NCBI RefSeq assembly: GCF_003671765.1
Contig: NZ_QPIB01000001.1
Span: 1 to 64,000 of the forward strand
Length of the DNA stretch: 64,000 bases
Source: Xenophilus sp. E41
Lineage (GTDB): Bacteria > Pseudomonadota > Gammaproteobacteria > Burkholderiales > Burkholderiaceae_C
Direction: 5' to 3'
Of the stretch, positions 1 to 7,519 are shown in pieces. A model generated the notes under the pieces. It worked only from the letters and a program-made list of their open reading frames with translations, was not told where the DNA came from and did no database searches. The translations under genes were made by a program, and so were the position numbers. Position 1 is the first letter of the stretch. Each line of letters begins with the position of its first letter.

Positions 1-204
1 ACGAGCTTCATCGGCCCGGCGGCCAGCACGCCGATCCTGACGAGGACGGGCGGCACGAGCAGCGAGGTGGCGCTGGGCGCGACCTGGCAGCTGAGCCAGA
101 GCACGAGCCTGTACGGCGAGCTGGGCAAGCTGTGGGCCTCGGGCGGCGACGCGCGCACCAAGAGCGGCGTCAACGGCAGCCTGGGCGTGAAGGTGCGTTG
201 GTAA
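1..204 (+). CDS. C-terminal end of an autotransporter outer-membrane beta-barrel protein (partial)
   Basis: Frame 1 is open from the window edge to a TAA at 202-204 and gives 67 residues. The peptide alternates polar and hydrophobic residues and ends in Val-Arg-Trp. A final aromatic residue after alternating beta-strand residues is the known outer-membrane insertion signal of autotransporter barrels. Phrases such as LYGELGKLWA and the Ser/Gly/Thr-rich strands fit the last strands of an autotransporter beta domain. The passenger and most of the barrel lie outside the window, so the substrate or adhesin type cannot be told. The reading frame and stop are seen directly. The family call is an inference from composition and the terminal motif. 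Confidence 0.6.
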   Translation, partial: TSFIGPAASTPILTRTGGTSSEVALGATWQLSQSTSLYGELGKLWASGGDARTKSGVNGSLGVKVRW

Positions 205-262
205 GAAGTGGCTGCGGCGCCCGTGGAATGGGCGCCGCCAGCTATGAATTCAGGAGCAGATG
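199..262 (-). repeat. GCTA/TAGC hairpin repeat, copy 1
   Basis: Read on the minus strand, this copy has CTGCTCCTGAATTCATAGC followed by the GC-rich arm GGCGCCCATTCCACGGGCGCC and a T-containing tail. It lies just after the stop codon (282-284) of the zinc-ribbon gene. It can form a hairpin between the two genes, which converge here. It belongs to the nine-copy family described in the findings. Confidence 0.65.
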
Positions 263-281
263 AGGCCCAGCTGGGCGCTCA

Positions 282-1217
282 TCAGGGTCGCGCCCTGGCG
301 CCCGGCGAGCCGTAGTCGTAGCGCGGCCCGGGGCCGGCGGCGCGCGGTGGTCCTGGGTCGCCGCCCACGACCGCAGGCACGGCGGGCGCATTCGGGTCCG
401 CTGCCGTGGGAGGCATCGTCTGATAGCGCGGGCCCGGCCCTGCCACCACGGGCGGCCCCGCGTCCGAGTAGTTGGGCGCCGAGGTGTTGGTGGCCTCGCG
501 ACGGGCCGGTGCCCAGGGGGCAGCCTCGGTGTCGGGGACCGGCGGCGCGAGTCGACTCGGCGTGGCGGCGCCCTCGCCCGCCGGCGCACGGCGGGGCCGC
601 TCTGGCACGGCGGGGTGGCGTGGTGCCTCCGGCTCGGCGCGCGGCACAGCGGGCGCGGCCGTGGCGACACGACTCGTCGGCACCGGGGCAGATGGACGCG
701 CTGGCGCCGGCGCCGGCGATGGGTCGATGGCCGGCGCAGGAGGCGATGCCGGCGGCGTCTGCGCCACGGGTGCCGGGGGCGTGGCGGCGTCTGCCACCGG
801 TGCGGGCGCGGGCGCCGGCGCGGGCGCGGCAGGCGCCCCCGCTGCCGCATCGCGCACGGGCGTCTGCGTCGGCCCCTGCTCGGTGCTCCACCAGTACGCG
901 CCGGCAGCTGCCAGCACGCCGAAGAAGCTCAGCGCCGCGACGATCCAGCCGGTACGGGCGTCGCTGCCCTCCCCGCGCTCGCGCCGCTCACGGCTGGCCC
1001 GCCGATCCGGCGCCTCGCGCGTCGCCCGGTGCAGCGGCGCTGCATCGGGTTCGACCCGCAGGTCGTCCAGCGGCGACACGGGCGCCGTGCGAGCGGCACC
1101 GAGCGCGCCGAAGGAGGTGCTGGCCGTCGGCTCGGCACCCAGGCGGGCCGAACAGTGCGAACAGATGAGGGCGCCATCGCGGTTGCGGTGGCCGCATTGC
1201 GGACAGGGGGTCGCCAT
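282..1217 (-). CDS. Zinc-ribbon, single-pass membrane protein of unknown function
   Basis: The 311-residue product starts with a zinc ribbon made of two CxxC pairs (CPQC and CSHC, about residues 5-23). After about 70 residues it has one hydrophobic span (WIVAALSFFGVLAAAGAYWW, about residues 90-110). The remainder is a long Pro/Ala-rich stretch without recognisable domains, probably disordered and outside the cytoplasm. The layout of N-terminal zinc ribbon, membrane anchor and Pro/Ala tail is common in uncharacterised betaproteobacterial proteins, and I do not know a function. The ATG at 1215-1217 starts exactly at the zinc ribbon. The gene is on the same strand as the Bug gene upstream, with a 99-base gap, so co-transcription is possible but not shown. 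Confidence 0.65.
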   Translation of the reverse strand: MATPCPQCGHRNRDGALICSHCSARLGAEPTASTSFGALGAARTAPVSPLDDLRVEPDAAPLHRATREAPDRRASRERRERGEGSDARTGWIVAALSFFGVLAAAGAYWWSTEQGPTQTPVRDAAAGAPAAPAPAPAPAPVADAATPPAPVAQTPPASPPAPAIDPSPAPAPARPSAPVPTSRVATAAPAVPRAEPEAPRHPAVPERPRRAPAGEGAATPSRLAPPVPDTEAAPWAPARREATNTSAPNYSDAGPPVVAGPGPRYQTMPPTAADPNAPAVPAVVGGDPGPPRAAGPGPRYDYGSPGARARP

Positions 1218-1316
1218 AGACCTCGGGGTTGTGAAACAGCCCCCCGACTGTGCACCAACCGTGCCCGCGGGCTGTCGGCGCGCGGCTTCTTTACACAGGC
1301 CCCACTGCCAGCGGCA

Positions 1317-2318
1317 TCACTCCAGCACGACGTTGGCCTTCTTCACCAGTGCCGCATAGCGCGCCGCCTCGCTGCGGAAGTACTTCGCCGCCTCGTCGGG
1401 CGTGCTGGGCTTGACGATGTTGCCCTGCCGGGTCATCGCCTCCGCCACGTCGGGCGCTGCGAAGGCCGCGACGATGGCGTCGTGCGCGCGCTTGACCTCG
1501 GCGGCCGGCAGCCTGGCCGGACCGACGACGGCGAACCAGCCCTCGACAACGTAGTCGGGCAGACCCTGCTCGGAGATGGTGGGGATCTCGGGCACGGCGG
1601 GCGACCGGGCCGGGCCGCAGACACCGATGGCGCGCAGCGCCCCGCTCTTGATGTACTGCTGCGCGGCCGGCAGTGCGACGACGCCGATCTCGACCTGGCC
1701 ACCGAGCATGTCGGTCACCATCGGCCCGGTGCCCTTGTAGGGGATGTGGCGCGCCTTCACGCCCGCCTGGTCCATGAACATCTCGCCCGCGAGGTGGATG
1801 ATGGTGCCGTTGCCCGACGAGGCGTAGTTGTAGCCGTCTGGCTTGGCCCTGAGCAGCGCCACCAGCTCCTTGACGTTCTTCGCCGGCACCTTCGGGTGGA
1901 CCAGCAGCACCAGCGGCGTCGCACCGACCACGCTGATGGGCGTGAAGTCCGCGATCGCGTCGAAGGGCATCTTCCGGTAGACCGCCGGGTTGATGACGTG
2001 GTTGTTCGACACCATGCCCAGCGTCAGCCCGTCGGGCGCGGCCTTGGCGACCACGGCCGCGCCGGTGATACCGCCCGCACCCGGCAGGTTCTCGATCACG
2101 ACCGGCTGTCCGAAGGCCTTGCCCAGCGCCGGCGACGCGGCACGCGCGATGGTGTCGACGCCCGAGCCCGCACTGATGGGCAGCACGATGCGGATCGGCT
2201 TTTCGTTCTGTGCTGTGGCGATGCGCGGCAGGGCGGCGGCGCCGAGCGTGGCCGCGCCGAAGCACAACACCTGGCGGCGCGACGGCCCACAGCGGGAGGG
2301 GCGGGAAATGGGGTTCAT
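1317..2318 (-). CDS. Bug-family (TctC-like) periplasmic solute-binding protein
   Basis: The 333-residue product has an N-terminal export signal with a twin-arginine look (SRRQVL followed by an Ala-rich hydrophobic stretch), cut near ATAQ. The mature part shows the Bug signatures: a first-strand loop PISAGSGVDTIAR, then ENLPGAGGITG, and an APDG turn. Bug proteins capture carboxylates or other small acids in the periplasm and pass them to TctA/TctB-type membrane proteins, neither of which is in this window. The gene is the last of a three-gene operon after an HMG-CoA-lyase-like gene and a CoA-transferase gene, so the ligand is probably the acid those enzymes degrade. A good ribosome site (GGAGAC) precedes the ATG. 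Ligand identity is inference. Confidence 0.9.
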   Translation of the reverse strand: MNPISRPSRCGPSRRQVLCFGAATLGAAALPRIATAQNEKPIRIVLPISAGSGVDTIARAASPALGKAFGQPVVIENLPGAGGITGAAVVAKAAPDGLTLGMVSNNHVINPAVYRKMPFDAIADFTPISVVGATPLVLLVHPKVPAKNVKELVALLRAKPDGYNYASSGNGTIIHLAGEMFMDQAGVKARHIPYKGTGPMVTDMLGGQVEIGVVALPAAQQYIKSGALRAIGVCGPARSPAVPEIPTISEQGLPDYVVEGWFAVVGPARLPAAEVKRAHDAIVAAFAAPDVAEAMTRQGNIVKPSTPDEAAKYFRSEAARYAALVKKANVVLE

Positions 2319-2371
2319 CGTTTGTCTCCGTCTTCGTTGTCGTGGATCGGTTGCCGCTCGGGGCCGAAGCG

Positions 2372-3523
2372 TCAGGCGGCGGTCGGCAGGCGCAGACTCG
2401 ACAGCACCTCGTCAGTGTGCTCTCCCACGCGTGGCAGTGGGCGGCGCACGCCGGGGCGGCGGCCGTTCAGCAGCAGGGGCAGCAACACGGCTTCGCTCTG
2501 GCCGCCCTCCTCGTTCTGCATCGGCACCAGGCCACCGCTCTGGCGCAGATGCGGGTCGTCCATGAGCTGGTCGGGCCGCACGATGGGGGCGTAGGGGATG
2601 CCGGCGGCTTCCAGCCTGAGCGTGAGTTCGGCGACACGGTGCTGCGACAGGATGGCGCCCAGGCGCTGCAGCAGCTGCGGGCGCACGGCCACGCGCTTCG
2701 CGTTGTCGGCCAGTTGCGGGTCGGCCGCCAGTTCGGGCGCTTCCAGCACACGGCACAGCGTGAGGAACTGCTTGTCGCTCACGGCTCCGATGAAGAGCTG
2801 CTCGCCACCCGCCAGCGTGAACACGTCGTACACGCTCCAGGCCGACACGCGCGAGGGCATGGGCGGCGGCGCCTCGCCGGTCATCGCGAACTGCTGCATG
2901 TGCTGCGAACTCAAGAACACGCAGTTCTCGAACAGCGCGCTCTGCACCTCCTGGCCGCGGCCGGTGCGCTCGCGCTCGCGCAGCGCGGCCAGGATGCCGA
3001 TGGCGCCGAACATGCCGCCCATGATGTCGTTGACCGAGGTGCCCGCGCGCAGCGGCCGGCCTTCGGGGCCGGTCATGTACGACAGGCCCCCCATCATCTG
3101 CACCACCTCGTCGAGCGCGAGGCGCTTCTCGTAGGGGCCGGGCAGGAAGCCCTTGTGCGAGGCGTAGACAAGCCCGGGCGCCTCACGGCTGAGCGTTTCG
3201 TAGTCCAGGCCGCGTTCGCGCATCAGGCCGGGGCGGAAGTTCTCGATCACCACGTCGCACTGGCGCGCGAGCTCGGCGGCGGTGGCCGCACCCTCGTCGG
3301 TCGAGATGTCGATGACGACGCTTTTCTTGTTGCGGTTGAAGCTGCGGAAGAAGCCAATGCCCAGTCCCGGCAGGCGGCGCGTCTTGTCGCCGCCCGGCGG
3401 CTCGACCTTGATGACCTCGGCACCGAGGTCGGCCAGGATCATCCCGCAGGTGGGGCCCATCACCATGTGGGTGAACTCGAGCACGCGGACGCCGGATAGC
3501 GGCAGAGGGTTGTCTTCGTTCAT
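2372..3523 (-). CDS. CaiB/BaiF family (class III) CoA-transferase
   Basis: The 383-residue protein begins with the family opening (LSGVRVLEFTHMVMGP, then LADLGAEVIKVEPPGGD) and continues with NRNKKSVVIDI and the DVVIENFRPG segment. Class III enzymes move CoA between acids, using an aspartate that forms an acyl anhydride. The length is usual for the family. It sits between an HMG-CoA lyase-like gene (99 bases upstream) and a Bug gene (53 bases downstream), all on one strand. The expected role is activation of an imported acid to its CoA ester before cleavage by the lyase. Substrates of this family cannot be read from sequence. 3-hydroxy-3-methylglutarate or a related branched diacid is my inference from the lyase next door. 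Confidence 0.88.
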   Translation of the reverse strand: MNEDNPLPLSGVRVLEFTHMVMGPTCGMILADLGAEVIKVEPPGGDKTRRLPGLGIGFFRSFNRNKKSVVIDISTDEGAATAAELARQCDVVIENFRPGLMRERGLDYETLSREAPGLVYASHKGFLPGPYEKRLALDEVVQMMGGLSYMTGPEGRPLRAGTSVNDIMGGMFGAIGILAALRERERTGRGQEVQSALFENCVFLSSQHMQQFAMTGEAPPPMPSRVSAWSVYDVFTLAGGEQLFIGAVSDKQFLTLCRVLEAPELAADPQLADNAKRVAVRPQLLQRLGAILSQHRVAELTLRLEAAGIPYAPIVRPDQLMDDPHLRQSGGLVPMQNEEGGQSEAVLLPLLLNGRRPGVRRPLPRVGEHTDEVLSSLRLPTAA

Positions 3524-3542
3524 GGGGTCGGTGCAGGAGCGT

Positions 3543-3620
3543 GGAAGAAAAGGTTTCGAGACGAATCGGCCCGCAGCGCCCGCGGGGATTCCGCGAGCAG
3601 CTATGAAATCTGTAGCAGAC
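3543..3620 (-). repeat. GCTA/TAGC hairpin repeat, copy 2
   Basis: On the minus strand this copy reads TCTGCTACAGATTTCATAGC, then a GC-rich hairpin (CCCGCGGGCGCTGCGGG) and CCTTTTCTTCC. It begins three bases after the stop codon of the lyase gene (3623-3625) and fills the gap before the CoA-transferase gene. It therefore lies inside a probable operon. Confidence 0.85.
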
Positions 3621-3622
3621 GA

Positions 3623-4591
3623 TCAGGCCGCCACCCGCTCCCGGGGCGCTGGGAAGGTCTTCGGCAGCCCCGCGCGCCACAGCGTGCCGTGCAGCGTCTC
3701 GCCCGCCAGCCACCCGGCCACGCGCTGGCGCAGCGCCAGCAGTGCGTCGATGTCCAGGCCGGTGGCGATGCCCATGCTGCCCAGCATGTAGGCCAGGTCT
3801 TCGGTCGAGACGTTGCCACTGGCGCCCGGTGCATGCGGGCAGCCGCCGATGCCGCCCAGGCAGGCGTCGAAGCGCGTCACGCCCACCTCCAGCGCGGCGT
3901 ACACGTTCGCCAGGCCCAGCCCGCGCGTGTCGTGGAAGTGGCCGCACCAGAAGCGCTCACCGGCGATCCGCGTCGCCCGCTCGAAGAGGCTGCGCACCAT
4001 CGCCGGATCGGCATAGCCCACGGTGTCGGCCAGGCTCACGCGGTCGGCGCCGGCATCGAGCAGCGCCTGCATCAGGCGCAGCACCTCGTCGGCATCGACG
4101 GCGCCCTGCAGCGTGCAGCCGAAGGCCGTGCCCACGCCCCCCTCGATCAGGGTGTGGCTGCCAGCGGCGTCGCGCGCGGCGCGGATGCGCGCCACCTCGG
4201 CCACCACTTCGTCGGGCGTCTTGCGCAGGTTGGCCAGGCTGTGGGCGTGGCTGGCCGACAGCGGCACGATCATCAGGTCGGCTTCGGCGGCGATGGCGGC
4301 CTCGGCACCGCGCAGGTTGGGCACCAGCACCGAGACGAGCAGCCCGGGCAGCGTCTTCGCGAAGGCGACCAGCTCGGCCGTGTCCGCCAGCTGCGGCAGC
4401 AGCCGTGCCGGCACGAAGGAACCGACCTCGATCTCGCGCTGGCCGGCCGCGTGGGCGGCGCGGATCCATTCGCGCTTGTGCTCGGTGGCCAGAACGGTGG
4501 CGATGCTCTGCAGGCCGTCCCGCAGGCCGACTTCCCGCACCACGGCGCTGTGTGGCAGCGCACCTTCGGAGGGCGGTGTGAAGCTGTTCAT
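3623..4591 (-). CDS. Hydroxymethylglutaryl-CoA lyase family protein
   Basis: The 322-residue protein has the DRE-TIM metallolyase fold signs: REVGLRDGLQS near the N-terminus (the metal-binding and catalytic loop), a central EGGVGTAFGC segment, and GHFHDTRGLGLAN with the two metal-binding histidines. The active-site cysteine loop is GGIGGCPHAPGASGN, matching the lyase signature except for His in place of the usual Tyr after CP. HMG-CoA lyase cleaves HMG-CoA to acetoacetate and acetyl-CoA. Relatives cleave other 3-hydroxy-3-methyl acyl-CoAs. It is the first gene of an operon with a class III CoA-transferase and a Bug protein, and is divergent from a LysR gene. AGGAGA lies upstream of the ATG. 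Confidence 0.88.
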   Translation of the reverse strand: MNSFTPPSEGALPHSAVVREVGLRDGLQSIATVLATEHKREWIRAAHAAGQREIEVGSFVPARLLPQLADTAELVAFAKTLPGLLVSVLVPNLRGAEAAIAAEADLMIVPLSASHAHSLANLRKTPDEVVAEVARIRAARDAAGSHTLIEGGVGTAFGCTLQGAVDADEVLRLMQALLDAGADRVSLADTVGYADPAMVRSLFERATRIAGERFWCGHFHDTRGLGLANVYAALEVGVTRFDACLGGIGGCPHAPGASGNVSTEDLAYMLGSMGIATGLDIDALLALRQRVAGWLAGETLHGTLWRAGLPKTFPAPRERVAA

Positions 4592-4704
4592 GGTTCGTTG
4601 TCTCCTGGGCCACCGTCGGGTGCCTCGATGGGTGCACTTTAGACATGCCGGCCTGGATGCAAAAGCGCTAATCTGGCAGCTCCAACATTCCAGAACGGAA
4701 CGCC

Positions 4705-5691
4705 ATGCGCGACCTGGACCTGACCAGCCTGCGGCTCTTCGTGGCCGTGTGCGAAACCCGCAACATCGCCCGCGCAGGCGAGCAGCAGCACATCGTGGCC
4801 TCGGCCATCAGCAAGCGGCTGGCGCAGCTCGAGGCCACCGTGGGCGCGCAGCTGTTCGAGCGGCGGCGGCGCGGCGTGGTGCCGACGCCGGCCGGCGAGA
4901 TCCTGCTGGAACACGCGCGCGGCATGCTCGCCGGCGCCGACCGGGTGGCGCGCGACATGGCCGCCTACGGCCGCGGCGTGAAGGGCCTGGTGCGCATGCT
5001 GGCCACGGTGTCGACCATGGCCGAGTTCCTGCCCGACGACATCGCGCGCTTCCTGCAGGTGCCGGAGCACCGCGAGATCCGCGTCGACATCGAAGAGGCG
5101 CTGAGCCGCGACCTGGTGCGTGCCATCCGCGAGGGCTCGGCCAGTTTGGGCGTGTGCTGGGACGCGGCCGACCTCGAAGGGCTGCAGACGCGCACCTACC
5201 GCCACGATCAGCTGGCGATCATCACGCCCCCCGGCCATCCCCTGGCGCAGCGCCCGCAATGCCGCTTCGAGGACACACTGGACGACGAGCACATCGGCCT
5301 GCCCGGCACCACCGCCGTGCACAGTCTGCTGGCCCGCGCCGCGGCCATCGTCGGCCGGCCGCTGCACTACCGCGCGGTGGTGTCGACCTTCGATGCCTCG
5401 CTGCGCTGCGTGCGGGCCGGGCTGGGCATCGCCGTGATGCCGCGCGAGGTGGCCGAGCCGCTGGCGCCCAGCTTCCATGTGGAGGTGGTGCCGCTGGCGG
5501 ACCCGTGGGCGCAGCGGCGGCTCGTGATCTGCTTTCGCGACCAAGCCGCGCTGTCGCCGGCCGCGCGGCTGCTGGTGGAACACCTCGAGGCGGCCGGCCG
5601 GGCCGCGCCGCCGCCGCAGCCGGCACCGGACAGCCGCACGGGGAGGCGCGACGGCGCCCAAAGAAAAACCCGCCGAAGCGGGTCGTCATGA
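4705..5691 (+). CDS. LysR-family transcriptional regulator
   Basis: The 328-residue product opens with the LysR winged helix-turn-helix (residues 1-65: LTSLRLFVAVCETRNIARAG and AISKRLAQLEATVGAQLFER). The effector-binding fold of two Rossmann-like subdomains follows to about residue 300. It is divergent from the lyase/CoA-transferase/Bug operon, with 113 bases between start codons. This is the usual arrangement for a LysR protein controlling its neighbour, so it is probably the operon's regulator. The last 20 residues are basic and low in complexity. Their DNA contains a terminator-like hairpin for the opposite strand (5660-5683), so the C-terminal tail may be shaped by that element. The effector is unknown. 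Confidence 0.92.
   Translation: MRDLDLTSLRLFVAVCETRNIARAGEQQHIVASAISKRLAQLEATVGAQLFERRRRGVVPTPAGEILLEHARGMLAGADRVARDMAAYGRGVKGLVRMLATVSTMAEFLPDDIARFLQVPEHREIRVDIEEALSRDLVRAIREGSASLGVCWDAADLEGLQTRTYRHDQLAIITPPGHPLAQRPQCRFEDTLDDEHIGLPGTTAVHSLLARAAAIVGRPLHYRAVVSTFDASLRCVRAGLGIAVMPREVAEPLAPSFHVEVVPLADPWAQRRLVICFRDQAALSPAARLLVEHLEAAGRAAPPPQPAPDSRTGRRDGAQRKTRRSGSS
5660..5683 (-). terminator. Rho-independent terminator for the HHHH-motif gene, inside the LysR coding end
   Basis: On the minus strand ACCCGC pairs with GCGGGT across a TTCG tetraloop and is followed at once by TTTTCTTT. It lies 23 bases past the stop codon of the small minus-strand gene and overlaps the last codons of the plus-strand LysR gene. 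TTCG loops with a T run are classic intrinsic terminators. Confidence 0.75.
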
Positions 5692-5705
5692 GGGTGCCGG
5701 CTGGC

Positions 5706-5861
5706 TCAGCGCACCCAGTGGCACACGCGGTGGTGGTGCCGGTCGATCTTGCAGACCTTGTGGGGCTTGCGATGGTGCGGCGCCGCCGAAGCGATGGACG
5801 GGGCGAGCAGCGAGGCGCCGAAGAGGACGCCGAGTGCGAGAGCGAGGTGCCTGGTCTTCAT
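5706..5861 (-). CDS. Small secreted HHHH-motif protein
   Basis: A 51-residue frame on the minus strand starts with ATG at 5859-5861 and stops at 5706-5708. It encodes MKTRHLALALGVLFGASLL, a clean Sec signal peptide cut after ASA. The mature peptide of about 25 residues is rich in His, Lys and Arg, with two cysteines and an RHHHRVCHW core. It matches the short HHHH-motif proteins known from Comamonadaceae, whose function is unknown. Metal binding or a periplasmic stress role would fit, but this is guesswork. AAAGAAC lies ahead of the ATG as a weak ribosome site. An intrinsic terminator follows. A longer frame covering the same bases encodes no signal peptide and is a shadow. Confidence 0.72.
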   Translation of the reverse strand: MKTRHLALALGVLFGASLLAPSIASAAPHHRKPHKVCKIDRHHHRVCHWVR

Positions 5862-5984
5862 GGTGTTCTTTCAAGCAATGGTGGAACGATGAGCCCTGAT
5901 GCGCGATGTGCGCCCCCGCTGAACGGGACCGCGCGCGCAGCGGATGACAAGGGCAAACCCGGGCTCACCGCCACCTAAGAAAGA

Positions 5985-6050
5985 ACCGCAAACCGGCCCG
6001 CGGCGCCCGTGCACGGGGCGCGGCCCGCTCCTCTGCAAACGATGGCGCTG
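5985..6050 (-). repeat. GCTA/TAGC hairpin repeat, copy 3 (degenerate)
   Basis: On the minus strand the copy starts just after the livF stop codon with GCCATCGTTTGCAGAGG, where the GCTA stem has decayed. The GC-rich arm (CGCCCCGTGCACGGGCG) and a GGTTCTTTCTT tail follow. It probably terminates the liv operon. Confidence 0.5.
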
Positions 6051-6051
6051 C

Positions 6052-6756
6052 TCAGCGCGCCACCCCCAGCAGCCGGTCCAGCACCTCGGGTTGCGCGGCC
6101 AGCGCGCCGGCGCGGTCGCGGTGCACCACGGCGCCGTGGTCGAGCACCACCGCCTCGTCGGAGATCGCGAGGATCGCCTGCGGGTGCTGCTCCACGATGA
6201 TGGCCGCCAGGCCCTCGTCCTGGGTGATGCGGCGGATCGCGCGCAGCAGCTCCTCCACGATGATGGGCGCCAGGCCCTCGAGCGGCTCGTCGAGCAGCAG
6301 CAGGCGCGGGTTGACCACCAGCGCGCGCGCCACGGCGAGCATCTGCTGTTCGCCGCCCGACAGCTGCGTGCCCAGGTTGCCCTTGCGTTCGGCCAGGCGC
6401 GGGAACATCTCGTAGGCGCGCGCGGGCGTCCAGCGCCCGGCGCGCGCCACGGCCGTGAGGTTCTCGTGCACCGTGAGCGACTTGAAGATGTTGCGCTCCT
6501 GCGGCACCCAGCCGATCCCCGCCGCCGCGCGCTGGTGCGGCGCCAGGCGATCGAGCCGCGTGCCGCCCAGCGTGATCGTGCCGCCGTGCTGCCGCGTGGC
6601 GCCAGCCAGCGTGTTGATCAGCGTGGTCTTGCCGGTGCCGTTGCGGCCCAGCAGCGCCAGGGTCTGGCCCTCCTCCACCGTGAGCGACACGCCGTCGATC
6701 ACCACGGCCTCGCCGTAACCGGCACGCAATTGTTCGACGCGCAGCAGATCAGCCAT
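6052..6756 (-). CDS. livF: Branched-chain amino acid-type ABC transporter ATP-binding protein LivF
   Basis: The 234-residue ATPase has Walker A (GRNGTGKTT, about residues 37-45), the Q loop (WVPQERNIF), signature [10 protein letters not shown] and Walker B (LLLLDEP), with the LivF-type [10 protein letters not shown] segment after Walker B. It is the last gene of a livKHMGF operon on the minus strand, and its ATG overlaps the livG stop by 8 bases. LivF and LivG form the cytoplasmic motor of a HAAT-family importer. Members of this family in betaproteobacteria carry aromatic acids and amides as well as amino acids. The neighbouring vanR/vanAB genes make an aromatic substrate plausible but unproven. 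Confidence 0.93.
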   Translation of the reverse strand: MADLLRVEQLRAGYGEAVVIDGVSLTVEEGQTLALLGRNGTGKTTLINTLAGATRQHGGTITLGGTRLDRLAPHQRAAAGIGWVPQERNIFKSLTVHENLTAVARAGRWTPARAYEMFPRLAERKGNLGTQLSGGEQQMLAVARALVVNPRLLLLDEPLEGLAPIIVEELLRAIRRITQDEGLAAIIVEQHPQAILAISDEAVVLDHGAVVHRDRAGALAAQPEVLDRLLGVAR

Positions 6757-7519
6757 GGCTCGCCTCCGTTCCGTGGCCCAGATACACCTCGCGCACGCGC
6801 GGGTCGGCGGCGATGGCCTCGGGATCGCCCTCGGTCAGCAGCGTGCCGTTGACCAGCACCGTCATGCGGTCGGCAAAGGCGAAGACCAGGTCCATGTCGT
6901 GTTCGATGAGCAGCACCGAGACGTCGGCCGGCAGCGCGGCCACGGTCTGCAGCAGTTCCTCGCGCTCGCCCGCGGGCACGCCGGCCACCGGCTCGTCGAG
7001 CAGGAGCACCTTGGGCTCGCAGGCCAGCGCGATCGCGATCTCAAGCAGGCGGCGCTTGCCGTAGGCCAGGTGCTGTACGCGCTGCTGCGCCACGTCGGCG
7101 AGGTGGAACTGCTCGAGCAGCTCCCCGGCACGATCTGCTACGGATTTCGTAGCACCCAGCGCTCGCCACCATTGGGCCGACAGGCCTTTTTGCTGCGAAA
7201 CCACGAGCGCCAGCGTCTCCAGCGGCGTCATCGAGTCGAAGAGCTGGTTGATCTGGAAGGTGCGCACCAGGCCACGCGCCACGCGCTGGTGCGGCGCGAG
7301 CTGGGTGATGTCCTCGCCCAGCAGTGCGATGCGGCCCGCGGTGGGCACGAGCACGCCCGTGAGCAGGTTGATGAGCGTGGTCTTGCCGGCACCGTTGGGG
7401 CCGATGAGCGCATGGCGCGCACCGCGGCGCAGTTGCAGCGACACGTCGTTCGTCGCGGTGATGCCGCCGAAGCGCATCACAAGGCCGTCGGCCTGCAGGA
7501 CGGTGTCTGCCGTGCTCAT
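6749..7519 (-). CDS. livG: Branched-chain amino acid-type ABC transporter ATP-binding protein LivG, carrying a repeat-derived insert
   Basis: The 256-residue ATPase has Walker [10 protein letters not shown] (residues 40-48), a Q loop in RTFQINQLF (87-95), a LivG-style signature [12 protein letters not shown] (151-162), Walker B VLLLDEP (171-177) and the switch histidine in LLIEHDMD. Residues about 109-130 (from SQQKGLS to KSVADR) are encoded by an antisense copy of the GCTA/TAGC repeat. This falls in the variable segment between the Q loop and the signature, so the fold should tolerate it. The start at 7519 gives a 4-base ATGA overlap with the livM stop. The stop overlaps livF by 8 bases. All catalytic motifs are intact, so the protein is probably functional. 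Confidence 0.92.
   Translation of the reverse strand: MSTADTVLQADGLVMRFGGITATNDVSLQLRRGARHALIGPNGAGKTTLINLLTGVLVPTAGRIALLGEDITQLAPHQRVARGLVRTFQINQLFDSMTPLETLALVVSQQKGLSAQWWRALGATKSVADRAGELLEQFHLADVAQQRVQHLAYGKRRLLEIAIALACEPKVLLLDEPVAGVPAGEREELLQTVAALPADVSVLLIEHDMDLVFAFADRMTVLVNGTLLTEGDPEAIAADPRVREVYLGHGTEASHG
7132..7195 (+). repeat. GCTA/TAGC hairpin repeat, copy 4, inside livG
   Basis: The plus strand reads TGCTACGGATTTCGTAGCA, then a GCGC-containing arm and GGCCTTTTTGCT. This is the same order of elements as the intergenic copies. It lies wholly within the livG coding sequence in antisense orientation and is read through in frame. Confidence 0.75.

Noticed and set aside
615-2594. A 659-codon open frame on the plus strand opposite the zinc-ribbon and Bug genes
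   Set aside because: It is antisense to two well-supported genes, is rich in Arg/Gly/Ala and His, and has no domain, signal or ribosome site. Long shadow frames are expected in DNA of this GC content.
5686-5874. A 62-codon minus-strand frame over the HHHH-peptide gene
   Set aside because: It is Pro/Arg-rich with no signal peptide. The frame with a clean signal peptide and HHHH motif over the same bases is better supported.
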